A stretch of 64,000 nt of DNA. It comes from Furcasterigmium furcatum. Its lineage: Eukaryota > Ascomycota > Sordariomycetes > Glomerellales > Plectosphaerellaceae. The stretch covers positions 7,376,641 through 7,440,640 of the forward strand of contig BCIA01000001.1 of the NCBI GenBank assembly GCA_001599815.1, given 5' to 3'. Both the position numbers and the translations under genes were made by a program. This document shows positions 10,723 to 22,027 of the stretch, in pieces. The first letter of the stretch is position 1. Each line of letters starts with the position of its first letter. A model generated the notes under the pieces. The model was not told the DNA's origin. It made no database searches and saw only the letters and a list, made by a program, of their open reading frames with translations.

Positions 10723-12979
10723 GTGTGGCGGGGACGGCCGGCTGTCGTCGACAGTCATAGGGTGCCGGGGAGGGCCTTTTCTTTAGGTTTGGTCATTGTT
10801 ATGAGCGTCTATACGAGATACCTTCCTGTATGTGTGGTGTTTGGATTTCACTTCCGTCCGTGGGACTGACGATTGCATGGAACTACGTAGCCAGTGTCGA
10901 GCACATTACCTCTGCATTTTCTCCCCTACATGCCTTGGTGCGCGAGGAAACGAGCGTGACGCGTGTGCGTGAGGGCTTCAGGCCGCCAACATCGCGCGTC
11001 GTCGACCCGTCAGGTCTGGGGTTGCGGGGCGGCGAGGTCTAGGCCTCGCGGGGACAATCATCCTGCCCCTTTTAGGGGCGTGCGGCGAGCGACTAGCTTT
11101 GATATATGCCCGCGAGGGAGGCTCAAGCTCGCCCGACGCTGCGTGGGGAGTTGGAACGTGGAGGGTCCAGTATGTTGTGCGTGTACATTCCAGGCAGATT
11201 GTTCTAACGAAAGCAAGGGAGTCTCGTATGAAACTACGTGGGGGGAAGCGGCCAGCCTTTGCGCAATCGTGCTGATGCTTGGGACCGGGTGGTATCGGTG
11301 ATGTTTGAGGTAAGGTGCATGGTGGAGCGCGCAGCGCATGCTGCAATGAACCAAACGAAACACACATTGGGAGAGCTGCATCAACAACGCTTGACGTAAG
11401 ATAGATAGCGCTCCTGTAAGGCGTCTTGGACTTATCGTCCTGCTCTGGCAGCTGCGTGATTTTTGTTTTGGGTTTCGGCCTGGCACCGAACGTATGGTCG
11501 GTCGTACCTCGAAATAAACCCGGACGATCGATCCGGCGAGGGACGAGAAGAGTCTGCTTCGCCTGTGTGGCTGCACGTCGGAGGCTTAATAGTGAGGTGG
11601 TTGACCTCATGGAGCTTGCTCATGCTGCCGCCCCCCCACGACGTACCAGGCGCCCGCAGCGACGAAGGGTCTTTCCAGGTGGCTGAACTCAATCTCTCCT
11701 GTCCCTGGCCGAGCCCGGCTCGTTGGTGTGGTCGCATCGGAGAAGAGAACAGTTGTCAGTCTCGAGAACCAAGGCAGAGGCAGCAGCCAACAGCCCAGGC
11801 TCATGAGAGCCGCTTGTCGAGACTACTGAGCAGGCAGACATGTTGGGAAGACCCGGCAGGTGAGGTCGTCAGTGCCACCGGAGCTCGGCGCGACATCGAA
11901 CACGGGTCCGCTCCGGGGGGCGAGCTGTCAGTGTGGTGTTGACTGTGTGGAGGGCGAGCCGTCTGCCGATGTCGCTCGCACTGTAAGATTGTGTGGCACC
12001 GTGCCTCGGAGCCGCTGCATAATAACGTCGAGGTCGGTGAGGGCACGCCACTCAACGGAGGCAATTGACAGGTCAGCCATTGGCTGAAACCTTGCACTCA
12101 CAGTTCATGGCGGGGCGCAGAAGGGAAAATGTTTACAGTGCGAAAGTTGGATGTGGACTTCCACCCAACCTCAGCCACGGATGTCGACCCAGACCTACCT
12201 TTCCTACTAATGCGCCGCCCCTTTCGATAACAGCGAGTATTTCGTGTCGACCTGTTCCCTTGCAAATCCTCATCCGTGACCTCGCAGCAGAGAAGAAAGT
12301 TCCTTTTACAGGGCGACAATTCCATCGGAGACACCTCACCCATTGTTACCCAAGTTTACGAGCCTCAACCCGCGCCTAACTGGACTGACAGGCGCCCTTG
12401 AGACATTGGATCCATTCCAACGACAGACGTGCATCCTCTCTGGGAGGTGTCTTGCGCCCAGTGCGGCTCGGGGACCAACCACGGTCGGTCGGGTCCTCTT
12501 CTCTTGTTGAGAGCCCCATTCGACTTCTCCCGTCCACGACACATTGGCTTCCTCCTCAATCGTGCGTGCAGCCCTGGTCCGAGGTGATCGGTAAGACCAA
12601 CGCGAGCGGGAAAATCGCCCAAATACCCGGCGCATGCTCATTGCGAACTCTGGCGACCCGAAGGAACCTCTCACGGCAACAAGAGTCGCTCCAAGTCGAT
12701 ACTTACCGACGCAAGCGACGGCCCCCTCCACTCACCACAACGCTGTGAACGAACAGTGGGTGCAGGTAAAGGCGTGGACAGTCCCCGCTCTCCACTCCAC
12801 CGGGCAGGCTCGGCGCCACTCAAATCCGTCTGCGAAGGAGCCACTGGACCATCCCTTCTCATTTTCCCCACAAGGCGACCGCAAACTGAGCTATTCTCCT
12901 TCAACCCTTTCCCAGTCTTGTCGACATCCAGCGTCCCTGAATACCATCACCCCTCGACACGACATCTCCTTCGCTGGCT
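10723..12979. other. Long upstream region of the Mga2-like gene
   Basis: About 2.25 kb without a supported gene. The right half is pyrimidine-rich, as is common in fungal 5' leaders, and has several GTAAG-like donors (for example near 12590), so a spliced 5' UTR is possible. A 210-codon minus frame at 10978-11610 shows no domain and lies in GC-rich sequence. Confidence 0.4.
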
Positions 12980-15900
12980 ATGACGGATGCTGGTGCCGGT
13001 ACCGGTGCCAGCCCTCTGATCGTTGGCCCAGTCATGTCCGAAAACCCGGTGTATAGCGACTTCATGCACTACGACGACGACGCGTTCGCCGCCGCCCAGG
13101 CTCTCAACCTCAACCCCGGCCTGGCTTCGAAACCCTTCGACCTCCAGGATCCCAAAGCCGCACCGACGACACTCGGCGCCTCTGACCTCGGCAACGCCGA
13201 GTCTCCCGACTCGTTCCGCGATTCATCCTCGGACTCGGGCTCCTCCAAGCGGACAGGCAGTTCTGCCATGACGGCTGGCGATGTCTCCATGATGGACGGG
13301 CCCGACGATGCGAACAAGGAGTGGCACTCGCCGTATCACAACGGCGCGGCCGATGAACCCCCGTATTTGTTCGGTACCAGTGCCACGGATGATCCATTCG
13401 CTGGCGAGCACTTCTTCGATTTCGACAGCGCATCGAGTAGTCCCGAGGCTCCTGTCAATGGCGGCACCGTTGCAGTCGAGTCACCGGCCATGCCAACCTT
13501 TTCTACGAACGGCGCCAGAACCTCCACCACCCCGAGCAGGAGCAAGCCGCACCCCTCGAGGAACCAGTCCAATGCCACTTCCAACGTGAGTCATGCACCT
13601 GATGCCCTCGCTGCCGTGACTTTCTCTCCGGAGAATGATCGCAGACGCGACGGATCAGAGGCGCTGCTTCATGCAGTCCCGCCGATCCCAAGAGAGCGCC
13701 TTGTTGACCCATCTCTGCAGTTCCCCCTCACACAACCAATGAATGGGCTTCACATGTCTGGCTCCCGAGAAGTGTCGCCTCTCTCGCAGGAGATGCCGAG
13801 CCATCAGGCCTCGCCATCCGCCGTATTCAATAACTCCCCTTCCCCGAGCAACCCGATGGAATTCAACCCTGCGTTGTACGCGGCCAGCATGGCTCCCGGA
13901 TATTGGCCAGGACCAGTGGGCGATCTGCTCAACGGCCATCATATGGCCACTCCGTTTACCCAACACCAGATGATGCGCTTGGCGTCCCTTCATACGCAGG
14001 CCATGCCGATGCGCTGTCAGCTTCTCATAAAACCCACACCAGCCAAGTCTCGAGTGGAGACCCAGATTCCCATTCAGCTGACGCTCCGTGGCGCGCCGGC
14101 CACGATCAAGCGTCTGCATCTCCCTACATATACAATTTCCAAACCGAAGTTGTTGGCAAAGCCGCCGGTCGATCGCCACCCGGATATGCTTGAGCTCTAC
14201 ACGCAACTGGTCTGCACAAGCGCCATGGGGATTCAAGAACAGAAAACCCAAGCAATGCACAGAGCGGCAACAGCATCGCATCCGCCAATTATGTCCGAGG
14301 AGGCTCGTGCCGAAGAAAAGACTTCCGGCAACTCTCGCGACAGGGCCCAGAACGGCGGAGAAGTTCGAATTTGCCAAGGATGCATCACGCGGGAGCAGAA
14401 GAGGGCAGGCAGGAAGAAGATCAAGAAGGTGGAGGAGGAAGAACTGTGGAGGCAAGACGAATCCCGTCGGGTGATTGTTTTCAACACTCAAGAGGTCAAG
14501 GAATGGCAGACTTCGCCCGATGGACCTGCCATGACGCCACCGGACCTGTTCGTCGACGCCCCCATGCGGATTGCATGCTACTGCCGGCATCACTCCGAGA
14601 AGCTGGGGTTCCAGGTCATTTTCACGATCAAGGACTGGCAGGACAATGTTGTTGCCCAGGCGATGTCGCCCTCCATCATGATCACCGACGACCACAAAAC
14701 GCATCCGGGCGTTCCTCCACCATCGCTGAACACGACAATGCCAGAAGGAGACAGCGCCATGGCGGGCAGCCCTCTCAACACGGCAAACAGCGTTGGGCCT
14801 TCGCCGTCGAGCACAGACCTGCAGGCTTCGCAAAGAAACCAGCTTTCTTCGTCCAACAAAGTCCCGGCATCGATGTCGCGTCCGGTCTCGCCGTCATCAA
14901 GCATGGGTCCCGCACCGAAGAAGCGGAAGGCAAGCGGGTCGAGGGTGCCGATGGAGATGACAATGACCAGGCTCGACGCTTCTCCACCGCTGGGTGTCCA
15001 GTCTCTCGTCCCTCCCTCGCGAGCATCCGTGTCTGCTACAACGCCTCCATTCACGCCCATGGTAAATTACAATTCGCCTGAGGCCATGTTCTCTCAAGGA
15101 GGGGCGGCCGCCAGCATCCCGCCAGGGTTCAATGCCGGCGCAATGGCACCCAACAGCAGGGATCCAGGGCTTTTCTCCAACGCAAATAGGTCAGCCAGCA
15201 TGGACAACATGGCAAGGATGTTCTCGGCGCCAACGTCAGCGCATCATAGCCGGGCGCCAAGCCCGAATACCCTCAGGCAGGGCCTCGGTGGCGTGCCGCC
15301 CGGTTCTTTGGCGCAGGGCCTCAACGGGATGTCATACATGCCAAGTACCCCTGGCGCACCCTCCCCGCTGCCAAAAATCCACAAGATCGTTCCCGGCGAA
15401 GGACCGAAGGCAGGAGGAATCGAGGTTACCATTCTCGGTAGCGACTTCACGGAGGGACTCGTGGTCTACTTTGGAGAGCACAAGGCCACTACGACGACGT
15501 TCTGGGGTGAACAGTCCTTGGTTTGCTTGCTTCCTCCGGCGTCAAGGCCCGGTCCCGTACCTGTCACCATTAAACAGGCACAGTCGCAGAGCCAACCTTT
15601 CACGCAGGGTCCACACATGTTCCGCTACTTGGACGACGAAGAGTCACAGCTCGCGAAGATGATGCTTGGCATGATCTCTCAGAAGATGACGGGTCATATT
15701 CTTGACGTTCGGGATCTCGCCGCACGAATCATGAACACGCCAGACGTGGACTGGAGCAGCCTAGGCTCTGCGTCAGGGTCCGCCGCTGGCTTCGGCACCA
15801 ATAACTACACTACTGGCCTCGAGTCTCAGCTACTCAAGTGCCTTGAACTCATCGATCTCGACGACAGCGCTCGGATGCCCCGGTTAGATCTCAGACGGTC

Positions 15901-17314
15901 GGCTACGGGCCAGTCCATGTTGCACCTTGGCTGCTCTCTCGGCTACCACAGATTCGTGGCTGGCCTGGTCGCCCGAGGCGCCAACCCGGACTTGCGTGAC
16001 AGAGGTGGCTTTACCCCTATGCACATGGCCGCATTGAACGACCACGAAGCCATCGTTCGCCGCCTGATGCAAGCAGGAGCGGATCCCACCATCAGGAGCC
16101 TGTCAGGGCTGCGTCCCGCTGATTTAGCACGCTCACGGAAGGTTGTGGAGCACATTCGCCGCTGCGAACGGCACATTCGATCACGCAGCGGAGGCTCGCT
16201 GCATAGCAGAGCCAACAGCGCCGCCTCCCTCCGGTCTCTCTGGGATCCTCTCACTTCATCCGCCGAGTCCAACCCAGCATCAGACGGCGAGGAGAGCCCC
16301 GAATACTCTTCGGGAGACTTCGAAGACGACGACGAGGAGGAGGATGTGGATGACGCGTGGCTCGATATGCGTAGGGCCTCGTCTCACCCGCTCGGCCCAG
16401 GCGCAGAGCGGAGAACAAGCCTTGCTCATGACCGCGGTGATCTTCCAACGGAGCCAGAATCGCCGACGACGGCCCTGGCGGCCGTGGTTCGCGACCAGGT
16501 CGCGGCACAGCTTCATCAGTTCCAGCAGGCCATGCAGATGCACTTCCCGAATTTCGGGCAGATGCCGAATCTTCCTCAGATGCCCACGTTCCCGAGAATG
16601 GGCCTGCTGCCGAATTACCAGACGTATCTGGAACAATCGCAGATCATGGGCAGAATGAGCTCCCTGATGCCAAACATGTCCAGCTCGTGGCACGGATCGT
16701 CCAACGACGAACACCCGAAGCCAGAACATGGCAAATGGTGGGACTTCTCGTCATTACTCAACAAGGATGCGGCACCTCCGCCAGCATACTCCGAGATTTA
16801 TCCTCGACAAGGGGAGGCTTTCGACACGAAGCAGGCTTCTGCTGCCCTGGCTGCCGCAGAGGCGGCAGCGGACACGAAGTGTTCCAAGTTGTTCGACACA
16901 GAAACGCAGAATGTAGAGGTCGTGGAAGAGGCCGCGGAAGCGTCGAGCAGCACGCCAGAAGAGCCAAAGGCTCTGAGGATCGGGCGGAAGGCGGCAATCA
17001 CGCGAGAGCAACAGCAGGACTTCTTACGTGTGCACGCCGAGAAGTTCAAGGGGATGCGCAGTGACAAGAACCTCTGGTTCATCTGGGTGAGTATCCCTGC
17101 AATCCTTACACATTGGCAATGGTCCCGTTCTAACGCGCATCAGATTCCTCTGCTCACGCTGATCCTTGCTACTATGCTCTACAACCGTTTCCCCGAGGTC
17201 TTCACCATGATCTGGATGGTTCTGCGTTCCATCTTCTTCGGCCAACCCTCACAGACTACCGGCGCCCCTGGGGCAGCCTCCGTGCCTGAGGAGAGGGTTC
17301 TGGAAGTGTTCTAA
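12980..17314 (+). CDS. Mga2/Spt23-like ER membrane-bound transcription factor
   Basis: This family is held in the ER membrane by a C-terminal anchor, ubiquitinated by Rsp5 and cut by the proteasome so that the N-terminal part activates fatty-acid desaturase and hypoxia genes. Exons 12980-17086 and 17144-17314 flank a 57-nt intron (GTGAGT, ATCAG) and give 1425 aa. A disordered acidic N-terminus precedes a conserved block at about 340-570, an IPT/TIG domain at about 796-875 (KIHKIVPGEGPKAGG), and ankyrin repeats at about 976-1043 (GQSMLHLGCSLG, GFTPMHMAALND). An acidic linker and a PPAY motif near residue 1266 follow, then a membrane segment at about 1366-1386 with a second hydrophobic stretch behind it. 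The intron falls inside the anchor. PPAY is a classical WW-domain ligand and a candidate Rsp5 site. Confidence 0.9.
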   Translation: MTDAGAGTGASPLIVGPVMSENPVYSDFMHYDDDAFAAAQALNLNPGLASKPFDLQDPKAAPTTLGASDLGNAESPDSFRDSSSDSGSSKRTGSSAMTAGDVSMMDGPDDANKEWHSPYHNGAADEPPYLFGTSATDDPFAGEHFFDFDSASSSPEAPVNGGTVAVESPAMPTFSTNGARTSTTPSRSKPHPSRNQSNATSNVSHAPDALAAVTFSPENDRRRDGSEALLHAVPPIPRERLVDPSLQFPLTQPMNGLHMSGSREVSPLSQEMPSHQASPSAVFNNSPSPSNPMEFNPALYAASMAPGYWPGPVGDLLNGHHMATPFTQHQMMRLASLHTQAMPMRCQLLIKPTPAKSRVETQIPIQLTLRGAPATIKRLHLPTYTISKPKLLAKPPVDRHPDMLELYTQLVCTSAMGIQEQKTQAMHRAATASHPPIMSEEARAEEKTSGNSRDRAQNGGEVRICQGCITREQKRAGRKKIKKVEEEELWRQDESRRVIVFNTQEVKEWQTSPDGPAMTPPDLFVDAPMRIACYCRHHSEKLGFQVIFTIKDWQDNVVAQAMSPSIMITDDHKTHPGVPPPSLNTTMPEGDSAMAGSPLNTANSVGPSPSSTDLQASQRNQLSSSNKVPASMSRPVSPSSSMGPAPKKRKASGSRVPMEMTMTRLDASPPLGVQSLVPPSRASVSATTPPFTPMVNYNSPEAMFSQGGAAASIPPGFNAGAMAPNSRDPGLFSNANRSASMDNMARMFSAPTSAHHSRAPSPNTLRQGLGGVPPGSLAQGLNGMSYMPSTPGAPSPLPKIHKIVPGEGPKAGGIEVTILGSDFTEGLVVYFGEHKATTTTFWGEQSLVCLLPPASRPGPVPVTIKQAQSQSQPFTQGPHMFRYLDDEESQLAKMMLGMISQKMTGHILDVRDLAARIMNTPDVDWSSLGSASGSAAGFGTNNYTTGLESQLLKCLELIDLDDSARMPRLDLRRSATGQSMLHLGCSLGYHRFVAGLVARGANPDLRDRGGFTPMHMAALNDHEAIVRRLMQAGADPTIRSLSGLRPADLARSRKVVEHIRRCERHIRSRSGGSLHSRANSAASLRSLWDPLTSSAESNPASDGEESPEYSSGDFEDDDEEEDVDDAWLDMRRASSHPLGPGAERRTSLAHDRGDLPTEPESPTTALAAVVRDQVAAQLHQFQQAMQMHFPNFGQMPNLPQMPTFPRMGLLPNYQTYLEQSQIMGRMSSLMPNMSSSWHGSSNDEHPKPEHGKWWDFSSLLNKDAAPPPAYSEIYPRQGEAFDTKQASAALAAAEAAADTKCSKLFDTETQNVEVVEEAAEASSSTPEEPKALRIGRKAAITREQQQDFLRVHAEKFKGMRSDKNLWFIWVSIPAILTHWQWSRSNAHQIPLLTLILATMLYNRFPEVFTMIWMVLRSIFFGQPSQTTGAPGAASVPEERVLEVF

Positions 17315-18139
17315 CACTGGTAAATCCCTACCACGACTTCATTTGTAAAGGTCTGGCGCCGAGTTGCTGGATACTGTTTCTTTTGCCTGGCGCATCTGGC
17401 GCCATGGCAACTATTTTACGACACAAAGCGCATGGCATTCGACCAGCCTTACCACAACATTCGTTTCTCCAGCCTGGCGCATCTGACGGAATGACGACTA
17501 CCTTGCTTGCTACACGAAGCGCATGGCGCGCGTTCGACCAACCTTTACCATCACATTCGTTTCTCGACATGCAATATTTCTTCTATGCAGCCCCCTTTGC
17601 ATCTATTCACAATTACGACACGCAAGACCTGGGTGTCCTAGACGATCAGCCTCTTTCCTGGCTCGCATCAACACGAAAGGGTCATCGCAGGCCTGTACCT
17701 CTATACACTTCGACGAGGGCGTTGGACAGGCGTGGGAGCAGAGACGCTTTGTTTTTCCTGAGTTTATGTAGACAGTCAGCCGAAATGCGCTCTCCGAGCG
17801 CAATAATGGATACCACAATCTTCAAACATTTTATCTGGTCGTGTTGCGTGATGAAGTGGTACAATCTGGGTGTTCACTGTGAATGAGTTGTGTCGACCCT
17901 AACTGGAAGCTCGAGTGAGGTCAGGGGCAGGACTTACAGTAGTCGGGACGGCGAGATGTGGAGTACTGCCGAGGTATTTCCGCCGGGCCCCACCACGAGG
18001 CGCGAGGTGGCCGCTCCCGCTGCACTGAGCACGAAGCTCTTGGGAGCTCACGGTTCCACCAACGACGACGACGAGACCTTGCAACTGTCCACTTCCATCG
18101 ACACCTGCGTCCCAGGTTTTGGAACATCCCATTACCGTA
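17315..18139. other. Intergenic with 3' UTR repeats
   Basis: Contains the 3' UTR of the Mga2-like gene, including the imperfect tandem duplication annotated separately, then the short promoter of the EMC10-like gene. No open frame here has a recognisable motif. Confidence 0.5.
17385..17565. repeat. Imperfect tandem duplication, two units of about 87 and 94 bp
   Basis: Unit 1 (17385-17471) and unit 2 (17472-17565) both start GCCTGGCGCATCTG, share AAGCGCATGGC and TTCGACCA, and end ATTCGTTTCTC. They differ by scattered substitutions and a few small indels. The pair sits just after the stop codon of the Mga2-like gene, probably inside its 3' UTR. Confidence 0.75.
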
Positions 18140-18849
18140 ATGAGGGTCGCAGCTCTTCTGACCGCCCTCGGCGCGGTCAGCCTGGTGCACGCAAACCCGC
18201 GCATCGCCCAAGTCTACTACCAACCCGTCTCCTCGACATCTCCCCAACCGCTTCCCCTAGCCGATATCACCTTCGACCCATCGGCGCCGTCCACGGCCGA
18301 AATATCATCCTACGAGGCGCCCGATCTGCTCTCTGCCTCCGGCGACGATGCCGCAGACGCTGCTCCCCTCGTTCGCATTGGCCTCTATGACACGAAACAG
18401 AAGTCATGGATCTCGAGTGTCGGCGTCACTGCGGCGTCCACGTTCTCGGAGAAGGGATACTCGCCGCACATCGTCTTGACCGTCGACGAGACGGGGGCCG
18501 TTCTGGGTGTCGCGGCCAGGGCGGTCAAGATCGATGCCGGCCAGACGAGAGACTTTGGACCGCAAGCCGTCGTGGTGGTTGCGAAGCAAGGGAAGGGAGT
18601 AGAGCTGGGGAAGCCGGTTATCCTAGGTGCGGACGGAAGAAAGAAGGTCGAGGAGGGGGAGAAGTCGCTGTTGCAAAAGTAAGTTGCCCCTCCGCATGGA
18701 CTTGCCGTCGTCCCCGCGCCGGATGATGCGCGAGACGAGGGTTCCGGAGCGCGCCGAGAAGTTGAACGAGAAGCTAACATATGAACAGGTACTGGTGGGC
18801 GATCGGCCTCGCGGTCTTCCTGCTGCTCGGAGCTGGAGGGGACAAATAA
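18140..18849 (+). CDS. ER membrane protein complex subunit 10-like protein
   Basis: Exons 18140-18678 and 18789-18849 flank a 110-nt intron (GTAAGT donor, GCTAAC branch, AACAG acceptor) and give 199 aa. The ATG at 18140 begins a signal peptide (MRVAALLTALGAVSLVHA). A beta-rich lumenal domain follows with no cysteine pattern, and the second exon adds YWWAIGLAVFLLLGAGGDK, a C-terminal membrane anchor with almost no cytosolic tail. This order (signal, lumenal beta domain, one terminal TM) fits fungal EMC10, part of the complex that inserts membrane proteins at the ER. The family call is from remembered layout and C-terminal sequence; a generic type I ER protein is the alternative. Confidence 0.65.
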
Positions 18850-19438
18850 GCGCCTCGCGGAGCTGCTGGGGTTGTTTCGGACGAGATGTGACCCAAGAAG
18901 CACCCTTACTGTAATACACTCCCGCTTTTCGTATGAGGAACGTTTGCGCTGTATTCTCTCTGAAGGAGGGCGTGCTCCGGCGCCCTGGGTTTATCGTTTC
19001 TACAAAAGGGGGAAAGGGTCCCCAACGCATCGAGCCGCAGCACAGCTCGCGCGGCGGACGGCAGCGCTTGGTTTCCCCTGAAGATGAAGACAGCGTGACA
19101 TGCAATCCAATTTTGCCCTCTAAATGCCTTGAAGGTTCCGTTCACATTTCTTCACTGCGGGCAATCTCTTCTGGGTGTAATCGCATCTGGCCAAGACATG
19201 GAAGAGAGCCTTCCGAGGCGGGACACGTGACCCGGATCATGCCAGATATTGGGCCGCTCCTATCCAATGAGAGAGCCTGGCTCTCCGACGACATCGCCTT
19301 CATCGACAATCAATTGACCCTCGCATGGGATAGATAATGTTTGTTTCTGTCTTCATGTGCCTTTTGCCTTGATCTGTACATTGTTTCCCCTGTATTTCAA
19401 CTTCTATCGCAATTGTTCTGCCATTCTTTGCGGCGTCG
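18850..19438. other. Intergenic, no gene seen
   Basis: Holds the EMC10-like 3' UTR and the promoter of the multicopper oxidase. A pyrimidine-rich tract (19325-19435) precedes the oxidase ATG. Confidence 0.5.
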
Positions 19439-22027
19439 ATGGAGCGCGATCTTCGAGATGGCGCCGAGGAGAATGAGCCCATGCTCGGCGCCAGGCCATC
19501 GCTCGACTCGACATCGGACCGAGCATTGTCTCACGAGGCCCAAAAGGAGGGACGGTTCCGAGGGGCAGCAAGCAACAAAAGCAAGCTCTTCAAGATTACG
19601 GCCTTGCTCTGCGCCATAACTCTCATCGTGCTCCCCAGCTTCATTTTCGTTCACTTCTTTCGAGCCCAACAGCATCCGTCACCACCGCCACCGCCAGCAC
19701 AGGGCGCAGGTTCCGGCGGCCACGAGCACGGAGGACACGAGGCTGTCGACGTCAAACCAACTACGACGCCCTCGGTCGCAAAGACGACGGAGAAGACGAC
19801 GTCTGCGCCCGTGCCGAGTGCTACTCCATCACCCATCGGGGACATCACCGGGATACCATCCTCGCTCAATGTCTCACTGACTGACCAGCTCGATCTGAAC
19901 ACTGGATTTGTCATTTCTGACACGCCGACGATCCGCAACTATGTCTTCAACGTATCGCGTGAGCTCGGGGCGCCCGACGGGTACGAGAAGTCCATGATTC
20001 TGGTCAATGGGCAGTCCCCTGGTCCGTTGATCGAGGCCAACATCGGCGACACGATCCGTGTCGTTGTGAACAACCAAATGTCCGCCGAGAGCACGACCAT
20101 CCATTGGCACGGCATCGACCAGCGGAACACCACCTGGATGGATGGGGTTGCCGGCGTCTCGCAATGCGGCATTCCTCCGGGAGAGAGCTTCACGTACGAG
20201 TTTGAGCTTTCCGGTCAACGGGGCACGTTCTGGTACCACTCGCATCTTACCATTCAATACGTCGACGGGCTTTACGGCCCCTTGGTGAGCATGCCAACGC
20301 CCCTAGGAAGGGGCATCGCGGTCATGTCCGTCGCTCACTGTGTTTAGATTATCCACGATCCCTCGGAAATGGTGCCAAAGGTGGACGATGACAAGATCAT
20401 CATGGTCGGAGATCTGCATCATCGATACGGCCAAGAGGTGAGCCTACTGATGTATGCCACAGCCGCGAAGGAACACGAGGTGCTGACCGGCGCCACCAGC
20501 TTCTGGCCGACTACCTCGGATCCTCGCCGCCCTGGGCCCCTGCCGGGCCTGGCCTCGAGCCTCCGCCGGACAATCTCATCATTAACGGCCAGCATGTCTC
20601 AAATTGCTCCGCTCCCCCCGAACAGGACCATATGGGAGGCATGGGGGGCATGCATCACGATCATGACACCAGGGCCCTTGGCCCTTGCGCTGCAGGGTCT
20701 CTGTACTCTACTCACGTTAAAAGTTCGGACCGGGTGAGAATCAGGGTCATTAGCAGCAGTGCCAACGCGCCCTACTATTTCACCATCGACAACCACACCC
20801 TCGAAGTCGTCGAGATGGACGGCGTGGAAATCGAACCGATCAAGACTACGCGACTGTTCATGAATCCGGGACAACGATACTCTGTCGTCGTCACTGCCAA
20901 TCAAACAGCCGGAAACTATCTGATGAGAGCCGCAGCGGCGTCACACTGCTTTCATCTGCCCGGCGGCATGCATCACAAGCAGACGCACGGCGATTCAGGC
21001 TTGGCCAACGTTGATTTCGAGGCTACCGCGGTGCTTTCTTACGACAACACCGATGTTTCTGTACCGTCAATCGGCTCCCCGTGGGACGTCACGAGCAGGT
21101 CGACGCCGGGCGTGGGCAAAGAACCCTGGAAAGGGAGCTGCCACGACATGCCGTTTGACATTCCCCAAGTCCTGAGGAAACTGCCGGCGTACGAGGTCGG
21201 GCCAAATAATCACCACTACTTCAAGTACAGGACGGGTTTCAGCGGAAAGACCTGGAGAACCTTGATCAATAACGTATGTGTTCGTGAAGCCAACCCTGCC
21301 GACCTGACTGACGATTCCCAGACGCTTTTTACTCCCCTGGAAAATGACGCAGCGCTTTGGCAAAACGTGCTTCTGAACGACAGCTCACAGGTCGCAAGCT
21401 CGGAGTTGGGCAAGCAACAGCACTTGCTGGTGTCCCTCGATGAGGACATGGGGGCCCAAATCGTCATCAACAGCCTGCACATGATGTCGCACCCGTGGCA
21501 TTTACAGTGAGAAACAGCCCATCCATCCGTTTACGTGCGCCATGCTGACCTTTTTACAGTGGTACAGGCGTTCCATGATCGCGTTAGGGACCATCCGTAG
21601 CTAACATTCGAACAGGACAAAACTTTCAAGTCGTTGGCTGGGGACAAGACTTTTACGGAAAGGGGAAGACGACCTGGAATCTCGGCAACCCTATCAGACG
21701 TGATACCGTCACCGTGGCGGGAGACTCGCACATCGTCATTCGCATTGCCGGCAACAATCCGGGGTTATGGGCGCTTCATTGCCATATCCTCTGGCACGCC
21801 GAAGGTTCGTTGCGTCCCTGGCGGCGCTTGAAATCTCATCAGAGAGCGGCTTGTTGACAATTTTTGTGCTTGCAGGTGGCATGACGGTTGCTGTGGGCCA
21901 GCAACTGGCGCGGCTACGGTCTCTCCTCGAGACTCTCGACACGGCCGATGGTGGGAGCACTATCAAGAACCGGTTCTGCTCCCCATCTGCGAGCCGGCCA
22001 GTCTTGCCGCTGGAATCTGGCAGCTAA
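19439..22027 (+). CDS. Multicopper oxidase with N-terminal membrane anchor
   Basis: Laccase-type enzyme that would oxidise phenols or metal ions outside the membrane while reducing oxygen. Seven exons give 745 aa: 19439-20284, 20348-20437, 20500-21273, 21322-21506, 21560-21561, 21616-21804 and 21876-22027. Exon 5 is only two bases, yet it is needed to read HPWHLHGQNF. A charged cytosolic tail precedes a TM at about 51-75, then a Pro/His/Thr-rich stalk, so it looks like a type II membrane protein. Copper ligands are visible in HWHG (222-224), WYHSH (265-269), HPWHLHG (627-633) and HCHILWHAEGGM (687-698). The axial type 1 position is Met698, as in CueO and bilirubin oxidase. A Met/His-rich insert (MGGMGGMHHDHD) follows the second domain start. 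Substrate is unknown. Confidence 0.88.

Noticed and set aside
10978..11610. 210-codon minus-strand open frame upstream of the Mga2-like gene
   Set aside because: GC-rich DNA gives long chance frames; no domain, no splice pattern, and overlapping frames of similar length in the same place.
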